Assembly (NCBI GenBank): GCA_947448695.1
Contig: CANFOL010000001.1
Location: 1-64,000, forward strand
Direction: 5' to 3'
DNA: 64,000 nt
Source of the DNA: Burkholderiaceae bacterium
Lineage (GTDB): Bacteria > Pseudomonadota > Gammaproteobacteria > Burkholderiales > Burkholderiaceae
Part shown: in pieces, positions 34,540 through 44,732 of the stretch
How the letters are laid out: every line of letters begins with the position of its first letter
Position numbering within the stretch: the stretch's first letter is position 1
Program-made: the position numbers and the translations under genes
The notes under the pieces: generated by a model
Database searches by the model: none
Told to the model about the DNA's origin: nothing
What the model saw: only the letters and a program-made list of their open reading frames with translations

Positions 34540-35609
34540 GACATGGATTAGCCCCATACATTGTGAAACGTTTATTGTTGATGATTCCCACCTTAATCGG
34601 TGTCTTGACGATTACCTTTGCCGTGGTTCAGTTTGTACCTGGAGGTCCTGTCGAGCAAATGGTTTTAGAGCTAAAGGGGCGAGGTGGTGCTGGCGTTGGT
34701 GCTGGTGAGTCTACTGGTGGTGGAAGTACCTATCGAGGTCGCCAAGGAATTGATGAAAAAAATCTTGCCGAGATTAAAGCACTGTACGGCTTTGATAAGC
34801 CGCCCGTGGAACGTTACTTTAGTATGTTAGGAAGATTTGCACGATTTGATTTGGGCCAAAGTTACTATCAGCATCAGAGTGTTTGGGAGCTAGTTATTTC
34901 TAAACTGCCAGTTTCTATCAGTATTGGCTTATGGACATTTTTTATTACGTATTTAATCTCTGTACCTTTAGGTATTTCTAAGGCTGTTCGTGATGGCACC
35001 CGATTTGATACAGCGACAAGTATGTTAGTTTTAGTTGGTTATGCAATCCCTGGATTCGTGATGGGCATTTTGTTATTAGTTCTATTTGGTGGAGGAACTT
35101 TCTTGCAAATTTTCCCTCTTCGGGGCTTGGTGTCCGATAATTGGGAATCGCTGAGTTGGTCTGCCAAGATTCTTGATTATGCATGGCATCTTGTATTACC
35201 AATAACCGCTTCTGTTCTTGGAAGTTTTGCCGTGATTACGATGCTCACGAAAAATTCTTTTATTGAGGAAATTCGTAAGCAATATGTCATCACGGCAAGA
35301 GCAAAAGGTTTGCCAGAACGACTCGTCATGTGGCGTCATATTTTTCGTAACGCCATGATTCCACTTGTCACTGGATTTCCAGCCGCATTTATTGGGGCAT
35401 TTTTTGCAGGCTCCCTCTTGATAGAAACCCTATTCTCATTGGATGGTCTTGGCTTAATGTCTTTTGAAGCAGTGATGCGCAGAGACTATCCAGTTGTTTT
35501 AGGAACATTGTATATCTTCACTTTGATAGGTTTGTTCACAAAATTAATATCTGATGTTGCATATGTTTTAGTTGATCCTCGTATTCAATTCGATAGTCAA
35601 GGATCTTGA
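34536..35609 (+). CDS. yejB: ABC transporter permease (YejB-like)
   Basis: The 357-residue permease has six predicted helices: the first at about 10-30 (LLLMIPTLIGVLTITFAVV), then a periplasmic loop rich in Gly (RGGAGVGAGESTGGGS) and the KQYVITARAKGLPERLVMWR EAA loop. That Gly-rich loop and the YFSMLGRFARFDLGQSYY segment are typical of YejB. It heterodimerises with YejE. Its start overlaps yejA by 4 bp. Confidence 0.9.
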   Translation: MRHGLAPYIVKRLLLMIPTLIGVLTITFAVVQFVPGGPVEQMVLELKGRGGAGVGAGESTGGGSTYRGRQGIDEKNLAEIKALYGFDKPPVERYFSMLGRFARFDLGQSYYQHQSVWELVISKLPVSISIGLWTFFITYLISVPLGISKAVRDGTRFDTATSMLVLVGYAIPGFVMGILLLVLFGGGTFLQIFPLRGLVSDNWESLSWSAKILDYAWHLVLPITASVLGSFAVITMLTKNSFIEEIRKQYVITARAKGLPERLVMWRHIFRNAMIPLVTGFPAAFIGAFFAGSLLIETLFSLDGLGLMSFEAVMRRDYPVVLGTLYIFTLIGLFTKLISDVAYVLVDPRIQFDSQGS

Positions 35610-35610
35610 G

Positions 35611-36642
35611 ATGGCTTTGATTAAAAAGAAAAATACTGCTTGGCAACGATTTAAAAGTAATCGCTTAGGCTATTACAGTTTATGGATTTTTATGATAGTT
35701 TTTGGGATTAGTTTATGTGCGGAATTAGTCGCAAATGATCGACCATTAGTAGCGTCTTACGATGGTCAGATATATTTTCCCATTATCAAAGATTATCCTG
35801 AGACTGTATTTGGGGGTGACTTTGAAACTCCGACTGATTTTCATGATCCTTTGATTCGTAACAATCTTCGAAAAAAAGGTAATTGGGCAATCTATCCCTT
35901 AATTTCATACAGTTATCTGAGTTTGAATTATTTTTCTAAACAGCCAAATCCTGCTGCGCCCTCATCAGACAATTGGATAGGTACTGATGATCGAGGGCGA
36001 GATGTTCTTGCGCGACTTCTATATGGATTTCGGATTTCCGTTTTATTCGGCTTGGCACTTACCGTGGTTGGAGTCATGATTGGAGTTTTGCTGGGTGGTT
36101 TAATGGGCTACTTAGGCGGTAGTTTTGATTTAATTACGCAACGAATTATTGATATTTGGCGTTCGTTACCTGAGCTTTATCTTCTCATTATCTTAGCCTC
36201 CGTATTCACCCCTAATATTTGGTTGTTAGTTATTTTGCTTTCCTTGTTTAGTTGGATTAATTTGTCGGATTATGTTCGCGTAGAGTTTTTTAGAAATAGA
36301 GGCTTAGAGTATGTCAAGGCAGCTCGCGCCTTAGGTTTGACGAATTGGAAGATTATGTTTAAGCATATTTTGCCCAATAGTTTGATTCCAGTGATTACTT
36401 TTCTTCCTTTTCAAATGAGTGCTGCGATTTTGTCATTAACAAGTTTAGATTTTTTAGGATTGGGAGTTCCACCGGACACGCCAAGTCTAGGAGAGTTACT
36501 CTCACAAGGAAAATCGAACTTAGATGCCTGGTGGATTTCTTTATCTACCTTTATTGTTCTCGTGGGTACTTTGTTATTACTAACGTTCATAGGTGAAGCT
36601 CTCCGAAATGCATTCGATCCGAGAAAAAGGGGATCGATGTGA
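35611..36642 (+). CDS. yejE: ABC transporter permease (YejE-like)
   Basis: This 343-residue permease has one N-terminal helix, a long periplasmic domain (about 45-125; SYDGQIYFPIIKDYPETVFG) and five further helices with EYVKAARALGLTNWKIMFKH as EAA loop. The GTDDRGRDVLARLLYGFRIS motif is common to OppC-type subunits. I place the start at ATG 35611, one base after the yejB stop, with AAGGA nine bases upstream; the frame is open a further 13 codons into yejB but without a better ribosome site. Confidence 0.9.
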   Translation: MALIKKKNTAWQRFKSNRLGYYSLWIFMIVFGISLCAELVANDRPLVASYDGQIYFPIIKDYPETVFGGDFETPTDFHDPLIRNNLRKKGNWAIYPLISYSYLSLNYFSKQPNPAAPSSDNWIGTDDRGRDVLARLLYGFRISVLFGLALTVVGVMIGVLLGGLMGYLGGSFDLITQRIIDIWRSLPELYLLIILASVFTPNIWLLVILLSLFSWINLSDYVRVEFFRNRGLEYVKAARALGLTNWKIMFKHILPNSLIPVITFLPFQMSAAILSLTSLDFLGLGVPPDTPSLGELLSQGKSNLDAWWISLSTFIVLVGTLLLLTFIGEALRNAFDPRKRGSM

Positions 36643-38267
36643 AAGAGCACTTAAAAATCACCCAGTTAACAATTCAATTTGGTGAAGGTCGCAAAGAGCG
36701 CAAGGTTGTTGATGGGCTCAATCTTGAGGTTCCTCCCGGTGCTCGAGTTGCGATTGTGGGAGAATCAGGATCAGGTAAGTCTTTAACCGCATTATCTGTT
36801 TTAGGCCTTTTACCAGATGGCGCTCAGGTTTCTGGTCATATTCACTGGGGTGATAAAAATTTATTGCGTGTCCCGATTGAGGAATTGCGCAGTATTCGTG
36901 GACGAGACATTGCCATGATTTTTCAAGAGCCGATGACAGCGCTTAACCCTTTGTTTACGATTGGATATCAAATCATCGAAGCGGTCATGATCCATGAACC
37001 TTTTATTGGCAATGAAACAGCTCGGAATCGAGCGCAAGAAATGCTGGAAAAAGTTGGTTTACCTGATGTAAAAAATAAAATGCAAGCCTATCCACATCAG
37101 TTATCTGGCGGTCAAAGACAACGGGCGATGATTGCTATGGCTTTGTCAACTAAGCCTAAGTTATTAATTGCGGATGAGCCAACTACAGCACTTGATGTTA
37201 ATTTAAGAAAACAGATATTAGAGTTAATACAAGAATTGCAACAACAATCTGAGCATCAATCGATGTCAGTATTGCTCATTACGCATGACCTTAACTTGGT
37301 CAAGAGATTTGCACAGCAAGTTGTAGTGATGCATCAAGGTAAGGTTGTGGAGTCAGGAACAACACAAGAAATCTTCCATGCTCCAAAATCACCTTATACA
37401 CAATCCTTGGTTAATAGCCATCCCGAATCTAATTTATTACCAATCATTCCCTTAGCTACGCCTCTCTTGGAAGTAAACAATATTGGCGTTTCTTATCCGT
37501 CAGCAAAATCAGGCTGGAGTCAAATACTTGAATTTTATAAAAAACCAGCTTTTACATCCGTTTTAAGGAAGGTCAATCTAGATTTACGTCAAGGTGAGAC
37601 CCTGGGTGTTATAGGTGAGTCCGGTTCAGGTAAAACCACCTTAGGGATGGCATTATTAGACTTGCTTGGTGGTACGACAGCCAAGGTTGAAGGGGATATT
37701 GAGATTTTGGGGCGGAATTGGAAGCAAATTAATCCCAAACAAAAACGAGAAATGCGAGCTAAGTTTCAGGTCATATTTCAAGATCCATTTGGATCTCTTT
37801 CACCGCGTATGTCAGTTGGGCAAATCGTCGCAGAGGGTCTTGACGTCCACCAGGGGCATCTTAGCAAAGAGCAAAAATTACAAAAAGTTTCCGAAGTTCT
37901 TGCTGAAGTGGGTTTAGAAAGAAGTGCGATCGAACGATATCCCCATGAGTTTTCGGGAGGTCAAAGACAGCGCATTGCTATTGCTAGAGCATTGATTTTA
38001 AAGCCGGAAATTTTAATTCTTGATGAGCCAACATCGGCCTTAGATGTCACAATTCAAAAGCAAGTATTAACGCTATTGACGGATTTACAGCATAAATATA
38101 ATTTGGCTTATATTTTTATCAGCCATGACATCGCAGTAGTTCGGGCCATGTCCCATCGTATTATGGTCTTGCAACATGGGGATGTAGTAGAGTTTGGTGA
38201 TACCGAAGAGATGATTCGTTCTCCAAAGTCGAAATATACTGAGCAATTGATTCGAGAGGCTTTTTGA
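36639..38267 (+). CDS. yejF: ABC transporter with two fused ATPase domains (YejF-like)
   Basis: The 542-residue protein contains two complete ATPase modules: Walker A GESGSGKS near residue 40 with signature LSGGQRQRAMIAMAL, and Walker A GESGSGKTT near residue 330 with signature FSGGQRQRIAIARAL. Each has its own Walker B ([24 protein letters not shown]). Such tandem ATPases power YejABE-type peptide import. It starts with GTG at 36639 overlapping the yejE stop (GTGA), behind an AGGGG ribosome site. Confidence 0.92.
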   Translation: MKEHLKITQLTIQFGEGRKERKVVDGLNLEVPPGARVAIVGESGSGKSLTALSVLGLLPDGAQVSGHIHWGDKNLLRVPIEELRSIRGRDIAMIFQEPMTALNPLFTIGYQIIEAVMIHEPFIGNETARNRAQEMLEKVGLPDVKNKMQAYPHQLSGGQRQRAMIAMALSTKPKLLIADEPTTALDVNLRKQILELIQELQQQSEHQSMSVLLITHDLNLVKRFAQQVVVMHQGKVVESGTTQEIFHAPKSPYTQSLVNSHPESNLLPIIPLATPLLEVNNIGVSYPSAKSGWSQILEFYKKPAFTSVLRKVNLDLRQGETLGVIGESGSGKTTLGMALLDLLGGTTAKVEGDIEILGRNWKQINPKQKREMRAKFQVIFQDPFGSLSPRMSVGQIVAEGLDVHQGHLSKEQKLQKVSEVLAEVGLERSAIERYPHEFSGGQRQRIAIARALILKPEILILDEPTSALDVTIQKQVLTLLTDLQHKYNLAYIFISHDIAVVRAMSHRIMVLQHGDVVEFGDTEEMIRSPKSKYTEQLIREAF

Positions 38268-38338
38268 TAAATTTAGGTTGAAAATAGTTGTAAATTTGTT
38301 TAGACTATTAACAAATGGATGATATAAAATAGTATTCT

Positions 38339-38908
38339 ATGAAATTTCAACGACTTACAAAATACTCCTTAATTACTTCTTTAGTGATTTCTACGGTTTT
38401 TGCCCAACTTTCCAATGCTCAGTCATCGGAAGAGGCTACTTCGCCTGCAGCTCCGAAGCAGAGTTTTTATGGCAAAGTTGCAGGAACTGTATCGGATAGT
38501 ACTTCATCTCTCATCAATAATGCGATGCAATTGATTGGTGTGCGTTATCGCTGGGGTGAAAAAGTTCAGACAGGCTTTGATGCTAGTGCTTTTGTGAAAT
38601 ATGTTTTTAAAGATAACTTAGGCTTCTTATTTCCGGCTAAGGCGGGTGAAATGAGTAAAGTTGGATTACAAATCTCAAGAGATAACTTAAAGCCAGGTGA
38701 TTTAGTGTTTTTTAATACCTTACAGCGTGAAAATTCTCATGTCGGTATCTATGTTGGTGAAAACAAATTCATTCACGCACCAGCCCGTGGATCTGGAGTT
38801 CGTGTGGATGATATGACTACTGTTTATTGGGATAAGCGCTTTGATGGCGCTCGTCGCGTGAATCCGGCGATAAAAGATAGTATGCAAATGGATTCCGTTA
38901 TCAAGTAA
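38339..38908 (+). CDS. NlpC/P60-family protein lacking the catalytic cysteine
   Basis: The 189-residue protein has a signal peptide (residues 1-28) and an NlpC/P60 domain (about 60-175). The motif around the nucleophile reads GFDASAFVKYVF, where active enzymes have FDCSGFV: Ala82 (codon GCT at 38582-38584) replaces cysteine and Ala84 replaces glycine. The remaining landmarks are kept: GVRYRWG, LKPGDLVFF, the histidine in NSHVGIYVG (His134) and FIHAP (His146). The fold should be intact but not hydrolytic, suggesting a peptidoglycan-binding or regulatory role. It is monocistronic, ended by a strong terminator. Confidence 0.85.
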   Translation: MKFQRLTKYSLITSLVISTVFAQLSNAQSSEEATSPAAPKQSFYGKVAGTVSDSTSSLINNAMQLIGVRYRWGEKVQTGFDASAFVKYVFKDNLGFLFPAKAGEMSKVGLQISRDNLKPGDLVFFNTLQRENSHVGIYVGENKFIHAPARGSGVRVDDMTTVYWDKRFDGARRVNPAIKDSMQMDSVIK

Positions 38909-38920
38909 AAATTTTTATTG

Positions 38921-38954
38921 AATACAAAAGGCAGCTTAGGCTGCCTTTTGTATT
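38921..38954. terminator. Bidirectional intrinsic terminator
   Basis: AATACAAAAGGCAGC and GCTGCCTTTTGTATT form a 15-bp perfect stem around TTAG, with T-rich flanks on both strands. It lies between the convergent NlpC/P60-like and patatin genes and can serve both. Confidence 0.9.
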
Positions 38955-38971
38955 TTTATTTGAGTATGGAT

Positions 38972-39901
38972 TTATTTTTTCTTAAATTCTTCAATCTTAT
39001 TTTTCAGTTGAGTCATTTGTTGTTGCATAGCGATTTCTCCAGCCAAAATTGCGGCATTGCGTGATTTAAAATCAGTGCTTTTCATTTGGGGGAGTTGAGG
39101 AACTACAATCACATCCGCTAGGGGTAACTCTAAATTGGTGATGCTGCGCCCCATGATAGTTGTTGTTTGTAATAGAGTGCCAAGTACACCGCTGACATTT
39201 TGATCAGATGGGTCAGATGAAATATTCACTGCGATAACAATCTCAGCCCCGAGGTTTCTTGTAAATCTAATAGGAACTGGAGAGGTAAGGCCTCCATCCA
39301 CATATTCTTTTCCTTGAATGGCTGTAGGCATAAAAATTCCAGGAACGCTACTAGATGCTCTGACGGCTTGTCCAGTATCGCCACGCTGGAATAGGATGGG
39401 ATTGCCTGTTTTTAAATCAGTAGCAACAATTCCAAGGGGAATTTTCATTTGTTCGATGGGGCGATTTTTGACTAGTTGATTGATTTTAGACTGCAGGGCA
39501 TCACCTTTAATCATGCCCCCCATCTTGCCAGAAAATGGATTCGTCCAATCTGTAATTGTGGCTTCATCTAAATCAATCGCAATTTGTTGAAGTTCATTCG
39601 CAGAAATGCCTGAGGCATAAATAGCGCTAATCACGCTTCCAGCGCTACTCCCCACGATGATATTGGGCTTGATACCATTTGCCTCCAGGACTTTAATCAC
39701 GCCAATGTGAGCAAAGCCTCGAGCGGCTCCACTACCCAACGCTAGTCCAATAACTGGATTTTTATTCAAAGGAACAGGCTTACTCATCGAGTCTTCTGAG
39801 GTCTCTTTATGAGAAGGCATCATAGAACACGCAGAGAGTATGACAAGAGCTAAAATGAGGGTGATGCGCAAAAAGGAGTGATTAAAGTGAAGAAGTTTCA
39901 T
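38972..39901 (-). CDS. Patatin-like phospholipase family lipoprotein
   Basis: The 309-residue protein has a lipoprotein signal with lipobox LSAC (cysteine near residue 26) and a patatin domain: the oxyanion region GLALGSGAARGFAHIGVIKV near 52-71, the nucleophile elbow GSSAGS near 84-89 and the catalytic aspartate in YVDGGL. The Ser-Asp dyad is intact, so it may be an active membrane-attached acyl hydrolase of the RssA/YlbK-like group. It is convergent with the NlpC/P60-like gene and divergent from scpB. Confidence 0.85.
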   Translation of the reverse strand: MKLLHFNHSFLRITLILALVILSACSMMPSHKETSEDSMSKPVPLNKNPVIGLALGSGAARGFAHIGVIKVLEANGIKPNIIVGSSAGSVISAIYASGISANELQQIAIDLDEATITDWTNPFSGKMGGMIKGDALQSKINQLVKNRPIEQMKIPLGIVATDLKTGNPILFQRGDTGQAVRASSSVPGIFMPTAIQGKEYVDGGLTSPVPIRFTRNLGAEIVIAVNISSDPSDQNVSGVLGTLLQTTTIMGRSITNLELPLADVIVVPQLPQMKSTDFKSRNAAILAGEIAMQQQMTQLKNKIEEFKKK

Positions 39902-39962
39902 GGGAGATGCTGGCGGTATTCAATCTAATAGGTGAATAGCTGAGAATAGGGACATCAACTAT

Positions 39963-39991
39963 TTGGATTATCTCTAGGAATTCGATATAAT
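39963..39991 (+). promoter_or_regulatory. Sigma-70-type promoter upstream of scpB
   Basis: TTGGAT at 39963-39968, a 17-bp spacer and TATAAT at 39986-39991 make a near-consensus promoter. Transcription would start near 39998, leaving about 200 untranslated bases before scpB. A second -35-like TTGACA lies inside that leader near 40060. Confidence 0.6.
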
Positions 39992-40200
39992 ATCCTATGC
40001 AGATAAAAAGCATACCTAAATTTGTCCAATTACATTCGTCAAACACGTTTATTTGTCACCTTTGACACTAATTCATTCGATCTTTCTAGTTAGAGCAAAG
40101 TCAAATCGTTGCGAATAAAAACATAGTGGATTATTGAATTCCATTACTTTTGTTAGAGTTAGAAGAAAGTTATTATTGAAAGTAATTTCAAACCTCAATT

Positions 40201-40890
40201 ATGATTGAAAACCACTACAAGCAAGTGCTTGAAACAGCGCTTTTATGCAGTCCTGAGCCGTTATCGATTAATGAACTCTCTCGCCTGTATGGGGATGAGG
40301 TAACTCCTGAGAATATTATTACTTGGCTACATGAGTTACAGAATGATTGGTCAGAAAAAGGTATGGAGCTCGTTCATATTGCAACTGGATGGCGTTTTCA
40401 AAGCCGGTTATCCATGCGTGAGTACCTTGATCGAATGACGGTTGAAAAACCACCGAAATACTCACGAGCTGTGATGGAGACCTTAGCCATTATTGCTTAT
40501 CGTCAGCCAGTCACACGTGGTGAGATTGAAGAAATACGTGGCGTTACAGTGAGTTCGCAAATTGTTCGCCAATTGGAGGATCGCAATTGGATTGAGGTGA
40601 TTGGTCACAAAGATACCATTGGTAGACCAGCACTGTATGCCACAACTAAGCAGTTTTTAGACGACATGAGCATACCTAACTTGCAATCATTGCCATCCTT
40701 AGAAGATGGCGTCGTGGTAGACCAAATTGCACAACAAGTCATCAACTTTGAACAAGCTTTATTAGATGAGTCTGCAATAGACAATGCCTTAGAAGAAGAG
40801 GCGCAAAATTTAAGTACTGAGCATGAGCTGAGCGATGATGAAGAAGTTCAAAACCCTGATTTAAAAGAAAAGAAGCCGAATAATGACTGA
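40201..40890 (+). CDS. scpB: Segregation and condensation protein B
   Basis: The 229-residue protein has two winged-helix domains: [20 protein letters not shown] at the start, then [31 protein letters not shown] and a [12 protein letters not shown] wing. With ScpA it forms the Smc accessory complex for chromosome condensation. The acidic C-terminal tail (about 185-229) is low complexity and extends beyond the core. It lacks a strong ribosome site at ATG 40201. Its end overlaps the rluB start by 8 bp, a common Burkholderiales arrangement. Confidence 0.92.
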   Translation: MIENHYKQVLETALLCSPEPLSINELSRLYGDEVTPENIITWLHELQNDWSEKGMELVHIATGWRFQSRLSMREYLDRMTVEKPPKYSRAVMETLAIIAYRQPVTRGEIEEIRGVTVSSQIVRQLEDRNWIEVIGHKDTIGRPALYATTKQFLDDMSIPNLQSLPSLEDGVVVDQIAQQVINFEQALLDESAIDNALEEEAQNLSTEHELSDDEEVQNPDLKEKKPNND

Positions 40891-42655
40891 AAACGATATG
40901 CCTGATAGTGCACCTAAGTTGCCCAAAGTGGAGCCATCAGATCAGAGTCAAGCTTCAGATCAAATTGCAAACTCTGCCAAAGATGGGGAGGTAGGTACAG
41001 AATCTAGACGCCCCAGAAATCCTCGCTTTGGACGCAAAGGTGGCAAGTATGGTGCTAAAAGACCGCGCCCTGAAGAAGGCGGTAATGATCAAGTACCAAC
41101 ACCCGAGGGGGTTAGTACCAACCCTAGGCCGAGTAGACATCGTCCTGGCGGAAGAGGGCCCCAGGTAAGGGCGCCAGCAACTAATAAGCCAAATCCTCTT
41201 AAAGAGCAAAGTGAGATGTTGTTTGCGCAGGTTGTATCAGGGGAGTTTGATGCAATTTTAGAAACGCCAGAAAAATCACACGCTTCATTGAATAGCGATA
41301 TGAGTGATGAACAATCACAAGAAGTGATTGTTGATCGGAGTTTAAAGGCTCTAGAAGATGCCCAGTCGCGTGAATGGAAAGAGGATCAGGATGCTGACTC
41401 CTCTGAAAATGAAGAGCCTATTAACCAATATCAATTTGCAAATGTCAATGAATTGCCGATGTCTATGCGAGATGAAGTATGGTCAGATCTGGATGGCTTA
41501 GATGATGATGTTGAAGATGAAGATACCGTCAAATTACATAAAGTATTGGCTGATGCTGGTATGGGGTCTCGTCGAGAAATGGAAGATTTGATTATTCAAG
41601 GACGAGTCTCAGTCAATAGTATGCCTGCACATATTGGTCAGCGTATTGGAGCGACTGATCAAGTTCGCATTAATGGTAAGTTAGTTCATCGTAAGATTCA
41701 GACCAAACCACCAAGAGTATTGATGTATCACAAGCCTACAGGTGAAATTGTGAGTCAGTCAGACCCCGAAGGTCGTCCAACCGTATTTGATCGTTTACCA
41801 AAAGCTAAAAATGGCCGATGGATTGCTGTAGGCCGTCTAGACTTTAATACCGAAGGTTTATTGTTATTTACTACCTCTGGTGAATTAGCCAATCGCCTGA
41901 TGCATCCAAGGTATGGTATCGAGAGAGAATATGCCGTTCGTATTTTAGGTGAGCTCGAGCATGATCAAGCGCAACTCTTAAAAAATGGCGTTACTCTCGA
42001 AGACGGCGTAGCTAAATTTTTGCGACTTGCTGATGGCGGCGGTGATGGCGCCAATCGTTGGTACCAGGTTGCCTTGACTGAAGGTAAAAACCGTGAAGTT
42101 CGACGTATGTTTGAAGCTGTAGGTCATATGGTTTCTCGCTTAATTCGGACAAGATATGGCATATTTGTTCTTCCTCCCCGCTTAAGAAGAGGTCAGGTTG
42201 AAGAAGTACCTGCGGATCAGGTAGTGCAATTAATGAAGATGGCGGGCTTAAAAACAGCTAATCTTAACCTCTCCGGCGCAGGTAAACCTCCGCAGCGTGG
42301 TCATGATCGCCAGCAGGATAGCCATGGTCAGCCAGACCCTATGCAAACATCTGTTTCTTACTGGGGATCTCGAGAGGCTTTAAAGATGGCTGATGGCCAT
42401 CTTGGTCTTACCCAGCATCGAAGTGGTCAAAACGGTCAAAACGGTAATGGTAATCACCCTTCAGGGGCGAAGAAAAATGGCCGAAGTAACCAAGGTCGGC
42501 CTGGCGCGCGGGTATCTCATGAGCATGGATTTGCAGGAGCTGCCGGCAGCGGTAGTCCAAATCCTCGAAATGCTAGGAATTCAAGAAACGTCAAAAGTCG
42601 ACCCAAATCTAACTTTAAGGGGCCAAGAACAAAGAAATCTAGTGAAATGGGATAA
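40883..42655 (+). CDS. rluB: 23S rRNA pseudouridine synthase RluB with long disordered arms
   Basis: The 590-residue protein has a disordered, charged N-terminal arm (about 1-205), an S4 RNA-binding domain ([20 protein letters not shown] near 212-260) and the RsuA/RluB catalytic domain with [14 protein letters not shown] (catalytic aspartate) and [21 protein letters not shown] Gly/Asn/Gln/Arg-rich C-terminal arm runs from about 465 to 590. It makes pseudouridine in 23S rRNA helix 89. The arms are typical of Burkholderiales versions and probably bind RNA. It is co-transcribed with scpB and ended by the terminator at 42704-42729. Confidence 0.9.
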   Translation: MTENDMPDSAPKLPKVEPSDQSQASDQIANSAKDGEVGTESRRPRNPRFGRKGGKYGAKRPRPEEGGNDQVPTPEGVSTNPRPSRHRPGGRGPQVRAPATNKPNPLKEQSEMLFAQVVSGEFDAILETPEKSHASLNSDMSDEQSQEVIVDRSLKALEDAQSREWKEDQDADSSENEEPINQYQFANVNELPMSMRDEVWSDLDGLDDDVEDEDTVKLHKVLADAGMGSRREMEDLIIQGRVSVNSMPAHIGQRIGATDQVRINGKLVHRKIQTKPPRVLMYHKPTGEIVSQSDPEGRPTVFDRLPKAKNGRWIAVGRLDFNTEGLLLFTTSGELANRLMHPRYGIEREYAVRILGELEHDQAQLLKNGVTLEDGVAKFLRLADGGGDGANRWYQVALTEGKNREVRRMFEAVGHMVSRLIRTRYGIFVLPPRLRRGQVEEVPADQVVQLMKMAGLKTANLNLSGAGKPPQRGHDRQQDSHGQPDPMQTSVSYWGSREALKMADGHLGLTQHRSGQNGQNGNGNHPSGAKKNGRSNQGRPGARVSHEHGFAGAAGSGSPNPRNARNSRNVKSRPKSNFKGPRTKKSSEMG

Positions 42656-42703
42656 ATTCGTATATAATTCTATTTTGATGAAATTTGCAAAAGTTTTGGT
42701 AAG

Positions 42704-42729
42704 AAATGGGCATTTGCCCATTTTTTTTT
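42704..42729 (+). terminator. Intrinsic terminator between rluB and rimP
   Basis: AAATGGGC pairs with GCCCATTT around ATTT and runs into nine T residues ending at 42729. A TATAAT hexamer at 42663-42668 lies just upstream. Confidence 0.85.
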
Positions 42730-42757
42730 GCAGAAAATGTTTTATTGAAGTTGAATA

Positions 42758-43255
42758 ATGATGGTTAATCCAAACCAAGTGATTGCTGAAGTAGTAGAGA
42801 ACTTAGGGTACCAGCTCGTTGATATTGAACGAGAAGGTCGGGGTTTACTGCGCGTCACAATTGAAAATAAAGACTTTAATATTTTGATTAATGTGGGTGA
42901 CTGTGAAAAAGTGAGTCATCAACTAACGTATACATTACCAGTTGAAAACATTCCATTTGATAGATTAGAAGTTTCTTCACCTGGAGTGGATCGTGTTTTA
43001 AAAACAGCGCAGGATTTTGATCGATTTAAAGGCTTAGAGATTACTTTAAAACTTCATATTGCGATGGGTAACCGTAAAAATTTTACTGGGATTTTGCAGG
43101 GTCTTCTAAGTGGTGACTCGCAGTCTCGGGATGCAGTTTGGGGGTTGTTGATTGAGCCAAAGCCTGGTGAATCAGCAATGCTTGAGTTTTCATTGGCCGA
43201 CGTTGATAAAGCGCGGTTAGTTCCAGTACTTGATTTCAAAGGAAAAAAATCATGA
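42758..43255 (+). CDS. rimP: Ribosome maturation factor RimP
   Basis: The 165-residue protein has the RimP N-domain ([20 protein letters not shown], then [20 protein letters not shown] and [16 protein letters not shown]) and an SH3-like C-domain. It aids 30S subunit assembly. Two ATG codons occur in tandem at 42758 and 42761; neither has a clear ribosome site. It heads the rimP-nusA-infB-rbfA-truB operon and overlaps nusA by 4 bp. Confidence 0.92.
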   Translation: MMVNPNQVIAEVVENLGYQLVDIEREGRGLLRVTIENKDFNILINVGDCEKVSHQLTYTLPVENIPFDRLEVSSPGVDRVLKTAQDFDRFKGLEITLKLHIAMGNRKNFTGILQGLLSGDSQSRDAVWGLLIEPKPGESAMLEFSLADVDKARLVPVLDFKGKKS

Positions 43256-44718
43256 GTCGTGAAGTTCTCCTCTTAGTAGATGCATTAGCACACGAAAAAA
43301 ACGTAGATCGTGGCGTTGTCTTTGACGCTTTAGAAATGGCTTTAGGTTCTGCAACTAAAAAGCGTTATGACGGTGAGGTAGACATTCGCGTTGCGATTGA
43401 TCGTCAAACGGGGGAGTATGAATCTTTTCGACGTTGGTTAGTTGTTCCTAGTGAGTCAGGTTTACAAGAACCCGATAAAGAAATTTTGTTATTTGAAGCT
43501 CAAGAAGAAATTCCAGACATTGAGATTGGTGAATACATTGAAGAGCAAATTGAGTCTGAAGCATTTGGTCGGATTGGCGCGCAAACTGCGAAGCAGGTTA
43601 TTTTGCAACGTATTCGTGATGCAGAGCGTGAGCAAATTCTGAATGATTTTTTAGAGCGTGGTGAGAAAATCATGAATGGCACCGTAAAGCGTGCTGACAA
43701 AAATGGTTTGATTATTGAATCAGGTCGTGTAGAAGCTTTACTTCGTCGTGATCAAATGATTCCGAAAGAGAATTTAAGAAGCGGTGATCGGGTCCGCGCA
43801 TATATTCTAAAAGTGGATCGTGAAGCCCGTGGACCACAAATTGAGTTATCAAGAACTTGCCCTGATTTTTTATTGAAATTATTTGAAAATGAAGTGCCAG
43901 AAATTGAGCAGGGCTTATTGGAGTTAAAAGGTGCTGCAAGAGATCCTGGCATTCGTGCAAAGATTGCTGTAGTGACTCATGATAAACGGATTGATCCAAT
44001 TGGAACGTGCGTAGGAGTTCGTGGTACACGCGTGACAGCTGTCAGAAATGAAGTTGCTGGTGAAGCAGTCGATATTGTGCTGTGGTCTGAAGATCCGGCT
44101 CAGTTTGTAATCGGTGCATTAGCTCCAGCTCAAGTATCGTCGATTGTGGTTGATGAAGAAAAGCATGTGATGGATGTGGTTGTTGATGAAGATAATCTTG
44201 CTATTGCGATTGGTAGAAGCGGTCAAAATGTGCGGTTAGCTAGTGAGTTAACTGGATGGCAGATCAATATCATGACCCCAGAAGAGTCAGCGAAAAAACT
44301 TGAAGATGAAGTTCACAAAGTACGTGAACTCTTTATAGCTAAATTAGATGTTGATGCTGAAGTTGCTGATATTTTGATTGAAGAGGGCTTTAATAGCCTT
44401 GAAGAAGTTGCTTATGTTCCCTTGAGTGAAATGCTTGAAATAGAAGCCTTTGACGAGGATACTGTAAATGAATTACGCACGCGAGCAAGAGACTCTCTTG
44501 AGGCGATTGAGAATACAGCAAGTGGTGAAGTTTCTCAGGATCTGAGTTCGGTTGATGGTATTACTCCACAAATGATTGAGCAATTAAATGCTCATCAAAT
44601 TTCTACTCGTGATGATTTAGCAGAACTCGCAGTTGATGAGCTAGTTGAGATGACTCAGGTGGATGAAGAAAGTGCCAAGACCTTGATTATGACGGCACGA
44701 GCACATTGGTTTAATTAA
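43252..44718 (+). CDS. nusA: Transcription termination/antitermination protein NusA
   Basis: The 488-residue protein contains the RNA-polymerase-binding N-domain (about 1-125), an S1 domain ([20 protein letters not shown]), two KH domains (near 230-370; [20 protein letters not shown] and [20 protein letters not shown]) and two C-terminal acidic helix-hairpin repeats (about 365-488). It controls pausing, termination and antitermination. Its start overlaps rimP (ATGA). Confidence 0.95.
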   Translation: MSREVLLLVDALAHEKNVDRGVVFDALEMALGSATKKRYDGEVDIRVAIDRQTGEYESFRRWLVVPSESGLQEPDKEILLFEAQEEIPDIEIGEYIEEQIESEAFGRIGAQTAKQVILQRIRDAEREQILNDFLERGEKIMNGTVKRADKNGLIIESGRVEALLRRDQMIPKENLRSGDRVRAYILKVDREARGPQIELSRTCPDFLLKLFENEVPEIEQGLLELKGAARDPGIRAKIAVVTHDKRIDPIGTCVGVRGTRVTAVRNEVAGEAVDIVLWSEDPAQFVIGALAPAQVSSIVVDEEKHVMDVVVDEDNLAIAIGRSGQNVRLASELTGWQINIMTPEESAKKLEDEVHKVRELFIAKLDVDAEVADILIEEGFNSLEEVAYVPLSEMLEIEAFDEDTVNELRTRARDSLEAIENTASGEVSQDLSSVDGITPQMIEQLNAHQISTRDDLAELAVDELVEMTQVDEESAKTLIMTARAHWFN

Positions 44719-44732
44719 AGAAGAGGGATCGC

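Noticed and set aside
42421..42460. Short direct repeat (GGTCAAAACGGTCAAAACGG) as a mobile or regulatory repeat
   Set aside because: It is within the low-complexity Gly/Gln/Asn coding tail of RluB and is explained by that.
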